From contig NZ_JH993797.1 of the NCBI RefSeq assembly GCF_000316115.1, positions 1,784,486-1,848,485 on the forward strand: a stretch of DNA of 64,000 bases, in the 5' to 3' direction. Below, piece by piece: positions 43,866-53,891 of this stretch; positions within the stretch are counted from its first letter, which is position 1, and each line of letters begins with the position of its first letter. Under the pieces are notes generated by a model. The model was not told the origin of the DNA, searched no databases, and saw only the letters and a program-made list of their open reading frames with translations. The stretch is from Leptolyngbya sp. PCC 7375. Lineage in GTDB: Bacteria; Cyanobacteriota; Cyanobacteriia; Phormidesmidales; Phormidesmidaceae. Made by a program: the position numbers and the translations under genes.

Positions 43866-44084
43866 TTAATTTTCGGAATAGTTACTGCGATCGCGAAGAG
43901 AAAACTGCCAAGCCAAGACAGAAAGTAAGATGATCACCTGTATGAACCAGGGAGCTAAAACAATGCTCAAGAGAAGGCTGAGCAACGCCAAGATAGCTGC
44001 AAAAATTCCAATCATTTCCTCTTTTGCAGTGTTGGCGATATAGATAGCTATACCAAATATGGACATTGAGATAATCAATGACAT
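43866..44084 (-). CDS. Small two-helix membrane protein
   Basis: This 72-residue protein has two or three hydrophobic helices (MSLIISMSIFGIAIYIANTAKEEMIGIFAAILALLSLLLSIVLAPWFIQVIILL) and a polar tail (RDRSNYSEN). Small membrane ORFs of this form are common in cyanobacteria; function unknown. It stands alone between repeat-rich stretches. Confidence 0.6.
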   Translation of the reverse strand: MSLIISMSIFGIAIYIANTAKEEMIGIFAAILALLSLLLSIVLAPWFIQVIILLSVLAWQFSLRDRSNYSEN

Positions 44085-44227
44085 GACGGACTAATAGAGG
44101 GTTGTTGAAGGGTATTAAAACACCTGCCTTATCGATAAGATTCGGATTCCATAATCACGATCATCGAAGGGCTGACTTTGACATAGGGTTGCCTAGCACC
44201 AAGGAATTTGAAACCTGAACAAATACC

Positions 44228-44250
44228 GTCCACTTCAAGCTGAAGTGGAC
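44228..44250. repeat. Perfect 10-bp stem hairpin
   Basis: GTCCACTTCA-AGC-TGAAGTGGAC. It lies just ahead of the 79-bp tandem repeats. No U tract follows on either strand. Confidence 0.6.
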
Positions 44251-44258
44251 GCGCCTAT

Positions 44259-44416
44259 GGCTATAGGTATTAACTAGAGATGAAAACCTCTAGTTAATGT
44301 CAGGAAAAAACTTCACATCCCTGCAGATAAGGGACATGGCTATAGGTATTAACTAGAGATGAAAACCTCTAGTTAAGGCTAGGAGAAAACTTCACATCCC
44401 TGCAGATAAGGGACAG
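44259..44416. repeat. 79-bp tandem duplication containing a hairpin
   Basis: Two copies (44259-44337, 44338-44416) differ at a few positions. Each holds TAACTAGAG-ATGAAAAC-CTCTAGTTA (9-bp perfect stem) and ends with TCCCTGCAGATAAGGGACA. Two copies without variable spacers exclude a CRISPR array. Confidence 0.85.
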
Positions 44417-44569
44417 CAAAGGCTACTTTAGCGTAGTGACAGCAGCTTTTTTTGCTTGATCGTTCTTTCCCAGTGTCGAGAGACAATGCGTACTGGGTTT
44501 GAAGAGACTATTGAAGCAGCATTATCATGTCGATGAATATCGGCAGCCATGATTTTGATAACCCCATCA

Positions 44570-44698
44570 TTATGATTTCAGATGAGCGATTGTGGTAAGA
44601 ACGCTCCCTTTAAGCACTGTTGTTTTCGCAAAACGGTAACAACGACCACGAATTTTTATTCTATCGTTTATCCCAGCAAGATGCAAGAAGATGTTCAT
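44570..44698 (-). CDS. Possible 42-residue peptide
   Basis: ATG 44698 follows GCGGAG and encodes MNIFLHLAGINDRIKIRGRCYRFAKTTVLKGSVLTTIAHLKS, a basic peptide without recognised motifs. The longer frame to 44830 would run through operator-like repeats and is less likely. Weak candidate. Confidence 0.25.
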   Translation of the reverse strand: MNIFLHLAGINDRIKIRGRCYRFAKTTVLKGSVLTTIAHLKS

Positions 44699-44772
44699 CT
44701 CCGCAGCTGACTGTCGTCGCGCTGTCGCCCGTATCTTAGGCGCACCAATGATTCCTGGAGAGTTGATCAACG

Positions 44773-44808
44773 ATTCTCCAGACCGTCTCCAGGGCGTCCA
44801 ATCCTTGT
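44773..44808 (-). promoter_or_regulatory. 11-bp-spaced direct repeats, candidate SARP/BTAD operator (site B)
   Basis: Units begin at 44773 (ATTCTCC), 44784 (CGTCTCC) and 44795 (CGTC), exactly 11 bp apart, then CAATCCTTG. The last segment matches site A (CGTC-y-AATCCTTGT). On the minus strand it would drive the short ORF at 44570-44698 or unannotated DNA beyond. Confidence 0.5.
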
Positions 44809-44842
44809 GATGCCATCGTTTTAGCAGCAAGCAACTGCTAGG

Positions 44843-45034
44843 CTATTTATTCAAAGTCGTGCTGTCATACTCCACTAACTCAGTCGCATCGGATTGCAGG
44901 TATGACACAGTTGACATAATTAACCCTGGTGCCAGGGATGGATGGGGGTATAAATCAGCCACAATAAAGGTGAAGAGGAATGCGATCGCAAGCCGTTCAA
45001 AAGCAAGATGATAGGGGCGTAATACTTGCAACAT
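44843..45034 (-). CDS. Small single-helix membrane peptide
   Basis: This 63-residue ORF begins MLQVLRPYHLAFERLAIAFLFTFIVADLYP, one hydrophobic helix, then a polar tail. It has no recognised family. Its start is 100 bases from operator-like site C, oriented like the RND operon relative to site A, so it might be a target of the nearby BTAD regulator (inference). Confidence 0.45.
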   Translation of the reverse strand: MLQVLRPYHLAFERLAIAFLFTFIVADLYPHPSLAPGLIMSTVSYLQSDATELVEYDSTTLNK

Positions 45035-45133
45035 TTTTCGAGGCCTCCCTAATGTGTGGTTATGGAGCTACTTAAACTGTGCCGGTTGAAAACGTTCTAT
45101 GTGTTTCAACTACCCCAAAAGTAACCAAACAGG

Positions 45134-45166
45134 CGTCTCCAAACCGTCCCCAATGCGTTCCCAGTA
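45134..45166. promoter_or_regulatory. 11-bp-spaced direct repeats, candidate SARP/BTAD operator (site C)
   Basis: CGTCTCC at 45134, CGTCCCC at 45145 and CGTTCCC at 45156, exactly 11 bp apart. It lies in the divergent region between the small membrane ORF (leftwards) and the glycosyltransferase (rightwards). Orientation matches site A with respect to the leftward gene. Confidence 0.55.
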
Positions 45167-45277
45167 CTACAACCAAGCCCATGGCGATCGCCTGACACAC
45201 ATAGCTAGGCTAATGGCCTAATATTGGGGATAGAACAGTGCAGGCACATTAGCATCTCCTAGCGGAGTCAATACATC

Positions 45278-46576
45278 ATGAAAGTCTTAATCGTTACCCT
45301 GGGCTCTCGCGGTGATGTGCAACCCTACGTGGCTCTGGGCCAAGGATTAAAGACCGCTGGGCACGAGGTCACTATTTGCACCAGTACTCTGTTTCAAGCC
45401 TTTATCACTGACCAGGGTCTGCATTACGGCCATATGAATAATCAGCTGATGCAGCTGATGGACTCAGATGCGGGTCGAGATGCGATGGAAAATACCAACA
45501 ATCTGTGGGGGACTATTCGCACCAACATCAAACTGTTTTCCCAGGTGAAGTCAATGTATCGCCAGACCCTGCAAGATATCTGGCAAACCACACAATCGGT
45601 TGCACCCGATCTGTTGATTTTGGCATCTAAAGCCGCATTTATGGCTGAAGCCATTGCCGACAAACAGGAGATTCCTCTGGTTATCGCCCTACCGTTTCCT
45701 CAGTTTGTGCCTACGGCTCAATCCCCTGCCATGGGTTTCCCAGATTGGCCCCTGGGCCGCTGGTATAATCGCCTCACCTATGGGATTGTGCACACAGCCA
45801 TTGGACTGTATGGGGGGATTCCCAATGAGTTTCGTCGCAAGGTGTTGCAGTTACCGCCCAAGCCTAAAGGTATGGACCTGTTGCACCGGGCCGATGGCAG
45901 TCCGATTCCTGTGCTCCATGGCTATAGCCAACATGTTGTTCCCCGGCCTACAGATTGGCCAGACTCTGCCCATGTTAATGGCTATTGGTTTTTGGAACAA
46001 CAAGATAGCTGGCAGCCACCAGATGACTTAAAAGCATTTCTAGAGGCAGGGACACCGCCCATTTATATTGGCTTTGGCAGTATCTCTGGCAGTCAGCCCC
46101 AGCGACTGGCTAAGGTTGTTATGGACGCATTACAGACCACCCATCAACGCGGTATTCTGGCCACGGGCTGGGGTGGCCTGCAAACAGGAGACTTGCCCAA
46201 AACAGTGTTCCAGCTAGAGCAAGCGCCCCACGACTGGTTGTTTCCAAAAGTGTCAGCTGTCATCCACCATGGTGGTGCCGGTACAACTGCCGCAGGGTTG
46301 CGAGCCGGACGTCCCACGCTGATTTGTCCTTTCTTTGGTGATCAGCCATTTTGGGGCAAACAGATTTACACCCTAGGGGTGGGGCCAAAACCAATTCCGC
46401 AAAAACAATTGACAACCAGCCAGCTGGCTAAGGCTATGCATGAGCTGGTTGCTAACCAAACCATGCGACACAATGCTGAGACATTGGGTGAGAAAATTCG
46501 GGCTGAAGATGGTGTGGGCAATGCGATCGCACTCCTAGAAACCCTATTCTCTTCTCAGCCCCTAGGTCATTATTAG
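45278..46576 (+). CDS. GT1-family glycosyltransferase (UGT/sterol-glucosyltransferase-like)
   Basis: This 432-residue GT-B enzyme transfers a sugar from a nucleotide sugar to a lipid or small molecule. The N-terminal domain starts MKVLIVTLGSRGDVQPYVALGQGLKTAGHEVTICT, the opening of the sterol glucosyltransferase group. The C-terminal domain has PPIYIGFGSISG and the donor motif HHGGAGTTAAGLRAGRPTLICPFFGDQPFWG. Acceptor unknown; cyanobacterial relatives can act on sterol-like lipids or carotenoids. It is convergent with the large regulator gene. Confidence 0.9.
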   Translation: MKVLIVTLGSRGDVQPYVALGQGLKTAGHEVTICTSTLFQAFITDQGLHYGHMNNQLMQLMDSDAGRDAMENTNNLWGTIRTNIKLFSQVKSMYRQTLQDIWQTTQSVAPDLLILASKAAFMAEAIADKQEIPLVIALPFPQFVPTAQSPAMGFPDWPLGRWYNRLTYGIVHTAIGLYGGIPNEFRRKVLQLPPKPKGMDLLHRADGSPIPVLHGYSQHVVPRPTDWPDSAHVNGYWFLEQQDSWQPPDDLKAFLEAGTPPIYIGFGSISGSQPQRLAKVVMDALQTTHQRGILATGWGGLQTGDLPKTVFQLEQAPHDWLFPKVSAVIHHGGAGTTAAGLRAGRPTLICPFFGDQPFWGKQIYTLGVGPKPIPQKQLTTSQLAKAMHELVANQTMRHNAETLGEKIRAEDGVGNAIALLETLFSSQPLGHY

Positions 46577-46584
46577 ATTAAGGC

Positions 46585-46670
46585 GTTGCTGATCCTCGAC
46601 CAGGCTCTAATCTGAAAAATACTGCTGTCAGGCAATCCTGTCAGATCAATTCATCCTCTAAATCAGCAAC
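46585..46670. terminator. Possible shared terminator structure between convergent genes
   Basis: GTTGCTGAT (46585-46593) can pair with ATCAGCAAC (46662-46670) across the short gap between the glycosyltransferase and the regulator. The long loop and lack of a U tract make it uncertain. Confidence 0.3.
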
Positions 46671-46673
46671 GGC

Positions 46674-49600
46674 TTAATTCTCCACTGCTCCCAGTGCCTT
46701 CAAAGACTCTTTTTGAGCGGCGGTTAACCCTTGCACATCGGTAATATTCATATTCTCGTAAGGTCTGGGTACCATCAGAGTCTTCAAACATTCACCCGTA
46801 GCAACCTGCCAAAGTCGAACCGTTTGATCCGCACTGCCACTGGCCAGTATTTGACCATCGGGAGTAAATGACAGTGAATTGACACGTCCATGATGTAACT
46901 CCAGAATCCGTAACAGTTTGCCTGTGTTAGCATCCCAAAGCTTAACCGTCTGATCGTCGCCACCCGTGGCTATGGTGCTGCCATCCGGGCTAAAATCAGC
47001 CGCCCAAACAGTTGACTGGTGCCCTTGCAGAGTTTTTAGCAGCTTACTCGTCTTAGGATTCCATAGTTGCACTGTGCCATCATCACCGCCGATCACTAAC
47101 TGTTGACCATCACAGTGAAACCCTAACGTCCAGGTGGAACTTTTTTGGCTTGGCAAAGCATTGAGCAATTCTCCCGTTGCCGTATCCCACAGTTTAATGG
47201 CCCCATCCATACCCGTGCTGGCAAAGCATTGACCATCCGGGCTAAAGCGAGCTGCAAACACCCAACCATCATGGGCCTCAATGGTTTTAATCACCTGTCC
47301 AGAGGGCACATCCCATAATCGCACTGTTTGGTCGAATCCACTACTCAACAACAGTTGACCATCGGCGCTAAATTCTACGAAATATACGGCAAAATTATGC
47401 CCATGTAGCATCTTCAAAAGTCGACCTGTTGCCATATCCCATAGACTGATAGTGTTCTCCACACCACTACCGGCTATCGTCTTGCCATCAGGACTAACCG
47501 CCACCCCCAAGACGGCGTCACTCTGCCCTTCGAATGTGCTGATCAGCTCACCTGTATCTACATGCCAAAGTCTCACCTTGTGATCACTACTACCGCTCAC
47601 TAAGAGAGGTTTATTAGGATGAAAACGAACGGAGTTAACCCAACTGGAGAAGCCCTGCAATGCCTTGAAAAGACGTTTCTGGGGTATTTCCCATAGTCTA
47701 ATGGTGTGATCATTGCTGCCAACTGCCAACTGTTGACCATCGGGGCGAAATGCCAGCGCCCATACGAGGCTAGTATAAACGGTGGCAATTCGCAGCAGCT
47801 GACCGGTTTTTGGGTTCCATAACTTGGTTGTAGCATCAGCACTACCGCTAGCAAGATAATGACCACAGGGGCTAAACGCCACGGATGAGACCCAATATTT
47901 GTGTGCTTGGAAGGTCAGTTCAATTTGTCGGGTTTGCCAATTCCAGATGCGAATACCGCCATCATTTTCACCAATAGCCAAATACTGCCCATCTGGACTA
48001 AAACTGACACATTTAGACTCAGTTTCACAGTGCCAGACAGTGATCACTTCTCCCGTTTGAGTATCCCAAATACGCAGTGTTTTATCAACGCTAACACTGG
48101 CAATTTGTTGGCCATCTGGGCTAAAGACGGCTGAATTAATCTGTTGGGTGTGTCCTGTTAAGCGATGTCGAGGTTTGTAGGTGGTTAAATCCCACAGGAT
48201 CAAATGAGCGTCAAGGCTACCGCTCACTAGCAAATTATCGGTGGGGCTAGTATCCATGGTCCAGACAATACCTGTATGCTCTTTTAGCACCTGAGTTAAT
48301 TGGCCAGTAGCGACATCCCAAATATTTATTTCTCCAGCGTTGCCTTCAGTCGCTAAGTGTTTGCCATTATGGACAAAAGCCACAGCAATAACCCAGCTGG
48401 TTGACGCTTCTTTTATGATCAAGATGGGTCTCTGGTCAATTGTTCGCCAGACAACAACTCGCCCATCCCCTTCACCGGTGGCGAGAAGTGAGCCATCAGG
48501 ACTATAGGCAACACTGGCCACGGGATCTAAGGGTTGATTAAAGGCCGCTTCTTTAAATACAGTATGGGAAAAGTCAACCTGTTGCAGAGGCACATGCTGT
48601 AGATAGGCATGATAAATTGTTAGCCTCGATAAATCCAATTCTGTAAAGTCTATATCCAGAGCCCACGCAAGATTAATTAGATTGCCAGCGCTATAGCCAG
48701 TGGCTTGTTTCTGAAGTGATTGTAGTATTTTGAGATGGTCCAGAATAGCCGGTTCTGGATGCGATAACGATTGCCTCAACTGGTCAGCGACAACCTGTAA
48801 GATCAGCCTTTCTTGACTCTCTCGTACAAAATCTTTGACAGTCGTTTTAATTAAGGCATAGGTGACTGTGGCAAGGGATTTTAGTGGCTGACTGCTAAAA
48901 CACTCAGGATCAGCTAATTCCTCACTGATCTGTTCAATCAGCCTATCGATGACATACTCCATAATCACTGGCTGCTGAGTATAGGTATTCCCCCGTCGTT
49001 CAATTAGAGAACGCCAACAGAGTGATTCGATGGCCTCAATTAATTTGGTTTTATAGCAGGATGGATAAATATCCGCCTTGAGTTCAGTAATTGTGGTCCA
49101 ATCTCGATTAATCGCCAGCCAGGTCATGACCGTTTGTTCCAGGGGAGAGAGACGTTCAAACTGAACATCTAACAATTTTTTTGCACCATTAAAGAGTAAG
49201 GTGTCTTCTTCGAGGAATAGGGAGATATCGCCATCAAACACATCGCGGATAGAACTGCTGATAATCTGCAGCGATAGGGGACTATGGCCGTAGCGATCGC
49301 AAAGCCGTTTTTTATCATCCTGGCTACCCACCAGTTGCTTCGCTTCAATCAGAGCCAGTGCCGCCGCCGGCGAACCTTCTAACTGCAACACCTGCACTGC
49401 AGGATTGGCCTCTGACATTGTGGCCACCTCAGCCGGTTTTTCTCGACTGGTTAGCAACAGACAGCTTTGATGGTTAGTCTGACCGACGACTGACACCAGC
49501 TCACTATAGTTCCCATAGCCCTCACGATATTGGCCAGCCCGTTCTCCCCCCTGAAACAGGGTTTCCACATTGTCCAAAATCAGTAAACATCGTGCTTGCC

Positions 49601-50741
49601 GTAGCCAATGCACCAACCGAGTGAGGGAACAGGTCGCTTCTTGCTGGTTAGACACAAACGGCACTAACTCTTCTAGCAAAGCATTGAGCGGCGGTGCATT
49701 GCGCAGCGAACGCCAGATGATGAAGTCAAATTTTGTCTGCAGCTGATGAATCACCTTGGCCGCCAGAGAGGTTTTGCCAATGCCGCCCATCCCCACCACA
49801 GTCACCAGGCGACACTGGTCTTGGTCAATCCACTGACACAGCTGGCCTGACTCCTCTGAGCGGCCAAAGAAAAAACTAATATCTGGAGCTTCTCCCCAGT
49901 CGATTTGTGGTTTTGTTTTGGGAGTACCGATGGCAACAGCCTCAGTCGTCAATTGACCCGGCCATGGCTCAGCCTGTCTAGAGGCGGGTGGTGGTGTTTC
50001 ATCTAAAAGCAGCTGTTCATAAAACTGGCGTATTTCTAGACTGGGGTCAATGCCCATTTCATCCCGCAGCAGCGTCATGCAATGGTGGTATGCCTGTAGA
50101 GCATTAGCTCGCTCTCCCTGCTGGGCATGGCACTGCATCAAGGTTAGATAGCCCGACTCATTCAGGGGTTCTAGCTGGAGTAAGCGTTGGGTCGTTGCGA
50201 TCGCATCCCGATACTCTCCTAATGCAGCTAACACCGAACTCAAATCAGCCAGCCCATTGATCAAAAGCTGATGTAAACGATGTCGCTCCGGTTCAATCCA
50301 ATCGTCATAGCAGGTGGGGAGTAGTTCACCTTGATACAGCTCGATAGCTTGCTTGAAGCCATCGGCCCTGGCTTGAGCCGTCACCGCCTCAGTCGCCTGG
50401 GCAATTTTGGTCTCAAATGCCGCCACATCCGACCAAAATGAATATTGAGGTCGCCATTGAATCGTTTGGGGTGTGACCGCCAGGAGCTGATCCGCATCTG
50501 GCAAAATCTGTCTCAGCCGATGCAGTTCTCGCCTCAAACTCGTTTTTGCTTTGCTATCGGTGGTATCTGGCCAAAATACACTGGCCAGCTGCGATCGCAG
50601 CTGGGGTGTTTGCGCATTCAGCACCAAATAGGCGATCAACGACTGATATCTATCTGCCTGTAATCCTTCGACCGGTTGGTGCTCAAACGTTAATCGAAAA
50701 TGACCTAGCAGATTGATACAGAGTCGTTTGGAAGATTGCAT
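46674..50741 (-). CDS. AfsR/SARP-like STAND regulator: HTH-BTAD-NB-ARC-14 WD40 repeats
   Basis: This 1355-residue protein is probably a transcription activator gated by ATP and by ligand or partner sensing. The N-terminus (about 1-90) is a winged-helix DNA-binding domain ([12 protein letters not shown] ... [15 protein letters not shown]), followed by a BTAD domain (about 95-245, [26 protein letters not shown]). The NB-ARC ATPase has Walker [12 protein letters not shown] (near 315), Walker [13 protein letters not shown] (near 390) and a [15 protein letters not shown]-like motif. Fourteen WD40 repeats follow (about 737-1330), enough for two seven-bladed propellers. Likely binding sites with ~11-bp periodicity are at 39.1, 44.8 and 45.1 kb. 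Confidence 0.93.
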   Translation of the reverse strand: MQSSKRLCINLLGHFRLTFEHQPVEGLQADRYQSLIAYLVLNAQTPQLRSQLASVFWPDTTDSKAKTSLRRELHRLRQILPDADQLLAVTPQTIQWRPQYSFWSDVAAFETKIAQATEAVTAQARADGFKQAIELYQGELLPTCYDDWIEPERHRLHQLLINGLADLSSVLAALGEYRDAIATTQRLLQLEPLNESGYLTLMQCHAQQGERANALQAYHHCMTLLRDEMGIDPSLEIRQFYEQLLLDETPPPASRQAEPWPGQLTTEAVAIGTPKTKPQIDWGEAPDISFFFGRSEESGQLCQWIDQDQCRLVTVVGMGGIGKTSLAAKVIHQLQTKFDFIIWRSLRNAPPLNALLEELVPFVSNQQEATCSLTRLVHWLRQARCLLILDNVETLFQGGERAGQYREGYGNYSELVSVVGQTNHQSCLLLTSREKPAEVATMSEANPAVQVLQLEGSPAAALALIEAKQLVGSQDDKKRLCDRYGHSPLSLQIISSSIRDVFDGDISLFLEEDTLLFNGAKKLLDVQFERLSPLEQTVMTWLAINRDWTTITELKADIYPSCYKTKLIEAIESLCWRSLIERRGNTYTQQPVIMEYVIDRLIEQISEELADPECFSSQPLKSLATVTYALIKTTVKDFVRESQERLILQVVADQLRQSLSHPEPAILDHLKILQSLQKQATGYSAGNLINLAWALDIDFTELDLSRLTIYHAYLQHVPLQQVDFSHTVFKEAAFNQPLDPVASVAYSPDGSLLATGEGDGRVVVWRTIDQRPILIIKEASTSWVIAVAFVHNGKHLATEGNAGEINIWDVATGQLTQVLKEHTGIVWTMDTSPTDNLLVSGSLDAHLILWDLTTYKPRHRLTGHTQQINSAVFSPDGQQIASVSVDKTLRIWDTQTGEVITVWHCETESKCVSFSPDGQYLAIGENDGGIRIWNWQTRQIELTFQAHKYWVSSVAFSPCGHYLASGSADATTKLWNPKTGQLLRIATVYTSLVWALAFRPDGQQLAVGSNDHTIRLWEIPQKRLFKALQGFSSWVNSVRFHPNKPLLVSGSSDHKVRLWHVDTGELISTFEGQSDAVLGVAVSPDGKTIAGSGVENTISLWDMATGRLLKMLHGHNFAVYFVEFSADGQLLLSSGFDQTVRLWDVPSGQVIKTIEAHDGWVFAARFSPDGQCFASTGMDGAIKLWDTATGELLNALPSQKSSTWTLGFHCDGQQLVIGGDDGTVQLWNPKTSKLLKTLQGHQSTVWAADFSPDGSTIATGGDDQTVKLWDANTGKLLRILELHHGRVNSLSFTPDGQILASGSADQTVRLWQVATGECLKTLMVPRPYENMNITDVQGLTAAQKESLKALGAVEN

Positions 50742-50831
50742 TACTCTATGCTCGACCGTTCACAAACATCAAGAGGGAAAAGCACAACACTATCAGATAA
50801 TTTGTCGGGCATTGCTGATCCAAACTGAGTT

Positions 50832-51419
50832 CTACAGGTTGACCCTCATCAGTAGGCACCCTCCCTGGTGTGGCATCAGAGGATGGGGCTGGAGTTCGAT
50901 GGGTCTGACGCTCTCAAATCCATGGCGCTGATATAACCGCTGGGCCACAACATTATCTGCCAATACGATCAGGCTTAAACTGTTATAGCCTTCTGTCTGG
51001 GCTTTTGATTTTGTGAGTTCAAGCAGCCGGGAGCCGATCCCTTGGTGCTGATAGTCTGTTAACACACAGAGGGCATCAAGAAAAAAACTGCCGTCCACTC
51101 GGGCCGAGAAAAAGTCTTGAAAGTGCTCAAGCCGGTCTGTCGGGAAAAAGTCACGCATTTCCGGGGTAATTTGATGATAGGTGGCCGGAAATGAGAGGGC
51201 CATCCCAACGACGTGGTGATTCAATTCGGCCACAATGGCACTGCGATAAGAGTGGGGATACACATCCTGTTCCAGACTAGATGCGACAAATTGCAAGGCA
51301 GAAACCCCTGGCATCAAATCGTGGAAAAGAAACTCGACGGCTCCATCCGAGGCGATATACTCTAGTTCAGCCAGAATCTTGCTATCTGCCTTTTGGCCTT
51401 CTCGGTATAGAACTTCCAT
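50832..51419 (-). CDS. GNAT-family N-acetyltransferase
   Basis: This 195-residue enzyme has the acetyl-CoA binding motif HQGIGSRLLELTKSKA (Q-x-x-G-x-G) and the C-terminal NVVAQRLYQRHGFESV. It starts MEVLYREGQKADSKILAELEYIA. Substrate unknown. Preceded 106 bases upstream by the GAF photoreceptor gene on the same strand. Confidence 0.88.
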   Translation of the reverse strand: MEVLYREGQKADSKILAELEYIASDGAVEFLFHDLMPGVSALQFVASSLEQDVYPHSYRSAIVAELNHHVVGMALSFPATYHQITPEMRDFFPTDRLEHFQDFFSARVDGSFFLDALCVLTDYQHQGIGSRLLELTKSKAQTEGYNSLSLIVLADNVVAQRLYQRHGFESVRPIELQPHPLMPHQGGCLLMRVNL

Positions 51420-51525
51420 GGGAGCAACCGCTCAGAGGGTGCTTTAAAGGTAGCATTCAGGACTGGATCAGGAGTAATCCTTAATCTGCTGTAGGGGACC
51501 AGCCGTCGTTCCTGGCTACACCCCC

Positions 51526-52065
51526 TCAATAATCCTTAATAGAAGGAGCCGAGGCCAGGGTTAAAGCGCCTTCCTGCATACGTTTAACGTCCATCTCTGA
51601 CCAGGCCTTGGGGCCCTGGCATTGATGGGCCACTAGCAAACCCCATAGCCCCTGGTTAGTCAAAATGGGTACGACCAGATTGGCTCGTACACGCAAGTGC
51701 CGCAAAAAGTCACGGTGACAGGGCTCAATGGGGGCTGTTTCAATATCCTCAATGGCTCTGAACCGACCAGCTAGATAAAGCTCAGCATACTCATCGTTAA
51801 AACATTGGTCTGGCCCAGTCGAACCGTAGATAGAGAATTCCCTGGCACTTAGGGCTTCAAAGGTGACCTGGCCTTCCCATTGATTGTAAAAATAATAGAT
51901 AACGACTCGATTCACCTGTAGAAAGGTGCGCAGGTCCTCAGTCGTCTTTTGCACTAGCTGATCACGCTGTATGGTCTGCCCCAGACGCTGCAGGATAGAC
52001 CCGATTGCGCCGACTTCGGTAGCGACCCGTTTAGCATGAATATTTGGATCAAACTGGGTCGTCAT
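51526..52065 (-). CDS. Stand-alone DXCF-type cyanobacteriochrome GAF photoreceptor
   Basis: This 179-residue protein is one GAF domain and nothing else. The canonical bilin-binding cysteine is Cys116 in PIEPCHRDFLRHL, followed by RVRANLVVPIL and GLWGLLVAHQC, the standard cyanobacteriochrome GAF ending. A second cysteine lies in Asp86-Gln-Cys88-Phe89, the DXCF motif of dual-cysteine sensors, which typically switch between blue/violet and green/teal states. There is no histidine kinase, GGDEF or MCP output, so it would signal through a partner. Family assignment is firm by motif; photochemistry is inferred. Confidence 0.85.
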   Translation of the reverse strand: MTTQFDPNIHAKRVATEVGAIGSILQRLGQTIQRDQLVQKTTEDLRTFLQVNRVVIYYFYNQWEGQVTFEALSAREFSIYGSTGPDQCFNDEYAELYLAGRFRAIEDIETAPIEPCHRDFLRHLRVRANLVVPILTNQGLWGLLVAHQCQGPKAWSEMDVKRMQEGALTLASAPSIKDY

Positions 52066-52252
52066 GGTAAAACAGCAGCATTTCTCAGCATTAATTCCCT
52101 TGTATCACTTGCTGCAGCAAAAATTTAATTAATTCACAGAATTTTAAGCAACAGAAAGATTTTCAGCATCCTAGTCTGAGCTAATTGACAAACATCAAAA
52201 CAGCTTCAGAATAGACTGTTGCTTGACGTGGTTTTCTAAGTGGACGGCAACG

Positions 52253-53770
52253 ATGACAGATATTCGGTTAATTCGAGGTCGCTGGGTTTTTACGGGGGAG
52301 ACGACGCTGACTGACGGCGCGATCGCAATCCAGGACGATACTATTTTGGCGGTTGATGCCTGGACGACGTTACAGGCGACCTATCCCCAGGCGGCGGTGA
52401 TTGGCTCTGATCGGTTTGCTGTGATGCCGGGGTTAATCAATGCCCACCACCACAGTAATGGGGTGCCCAATTCTCTCCAGGGTGTGGACGATGATTTTCT
52501 AGAATTGTGGCTATTTGCCAATATTGGCTTGCGATCGCAAGATCCTAAACTTAAAACCTTATTGAGTATTGCCCAGCTGTTGCAGAGCGGGGTGACCAGC
52601 GTTGTCGATGTGGCCAGCATCGGTGGCACCGCCCAGGACTGTCGGGGTAACCTCCAAGGACGACTGGCTGCCTATGAGCAAGCTGGCATGCGCGTTGCCC
52701 TAACGCCGGGCATTCGCTATGAAAGTATGTTTGTCCATGGTGAAGATGACGCCTTTTTAGCCAGTCTGCCAGAAGACTTAAAACAGCGGCTACAAACCCT
52801 GGTGCCCATGGCACAGCCCTTATCCAGAACAGCGCATATCGAGCTGATTACCGACTTTGTTCAACAGTATCAGACTCACCCCCACATTGATATTTGGTTT
52901 GGTCCACCGGGTCCCCAATGGGTTGGCGATGAGTTACTGGTGCAGATGGTGGAGGCCGCTGAGCGCTTAGATACCCACGTCCAAACCCATGCCCTGGAGT
53001 CGTTCTATGAAAAACTGATGGGGCCGCGTCTCCATGGTCAATCTGTGATTGCTCACTTAAACCAACTGGGGGTACTGAGTCCTCGGTTCTCCATTGCCCA
53101 CGGTGTCTGGTCAACCCCTGCCGACATTGAAATTTTGGCGGCCACTGGGGCTGCGGTGAGCCACAATCCCAGCTCTAATCTGCGGCTGCGGGCGGGCATG
53201 GCTCCGTTGACAGCGATGCTTGCCGGTGGGGCCACCGTCGGGTTAGGGATGGATGGCACCACCCTCGGCGATGATGAGGACATGTTTGCTGAAATGCGAT
53301 TAGCGGGGCGGCTGCAGCGGTCTCCTCAAATTAACAGTCCGGCCCCTGGCTATGGCGATATCTTGCAGCTGGCAACAGCCGGCAGTGCTAAGCTCATGGG
53401 CAAAGAACAACAGCTTGGCAAACTTGCCCCTGGCTATCGGGCCGATGTGGTGTTGGTAACTTGCGATCGCATCACCTGGCCCTGGGTGTCTCCTGAGGCC
53501 AATCCTCTCCATGTCATGCTGATGCGGGCCAAAGCCACCGATGTGGACACTGTGTTAGTCAATGGCAAAGTTGTTTTGAAATCAGGCACACCTACCGGTT
53601 TTGACCTACAAGCAGTCGGACAAACTATTGCCGAACAACTTGAAGCCGCCCCCAACCGAGAAAACTATCGCACACTAGCAGCAGAGCTAATCCCCTATTT
53701 AAGTAACTGGTATGCCCAATGGGAAGTACCATCCTTATCTCCCTATGCCGCCTTTAACTCTCGCACTTAG
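52253..53770 (+). CDS. Amidohydrolase, ATZ/TRZ (cytosine/guanine deaminase-like) family
   Basis: This 505-residue metal hydrolase from ATG 52253 (MTDIRLIRGRWVFTG; a TTG at 52223 is also in frame) has VMPGLINAHHHSNG with the metal-binding H-x-H, HTHALESF and SIAHGVWSTPADIE histidines, and GLGMDGTTLGDDEDMF with the catalytic aspartate. The C-terminal beta segment is LGKLAPGYRADVVLVTCDR. Family members deaminate or hydrolyse heterocycles; substrate unknown. It is divergent from the photoreceptor gene. Confidence 0.9.
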   Translation: MTDIRLIRGRWVFTGETTLTDGAIAIQDDTILAVDAWTTLQATYPQAAVIGSDRFAVMPGLINAHHHSNGVPNSLQGVDDDFLELWLFANIGLRSQDPKLKTLLSIAQLLQSGVTSVVDVASIGGTAQDCRGNLQGRLAAYEQAGMRVALTPGIRYESMFVHGEDDAFLASLPEDLKQRLQTLVPMAQPLSRTAHIELITDFVQQYQTHPHIDIWFGPPGPQWVGDELLVQMVEAAERLDTHVQTHALESFYEKLMGPRLHGQSVIAHLNQLGVLSPRFSIAHGVWSTPADIEILAATGAAVSHNPSSNLRLRAGMAPLTAMLAGGATVGLGMDGTTLGDDEDMFAEMRLAGRLQRSPQINSPAPGYGDILQLATAGSAKLMGKEQQLGKLAPGYRADVVLVTCDRITWPWVSPEANPLHVMLMRAKATDVDTVLVNGKVVLKSGTPTGFDLQAVGQTIAEQLEAAPNRENYRTLAAELIPYLSNWYAQWEVPSLSPYAAFNSRT

Positions 53771-53891
53771 TAAGCATTAGGTTATCCCAGGGCACCCACA
53801 AGGGGATGGTCCTTTGCGACATCACAGCCCTAACAATTCAAATTAACCTCGAAGAAATCTTTGAAGCCTGGCAGCTATTGGATATATCGTC

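Noticed and set aside
44259..44416. Possible CRISPR array
   Set aside because: Only two near-identical 79-bp units with no unique spacers and no cas genes nearby.
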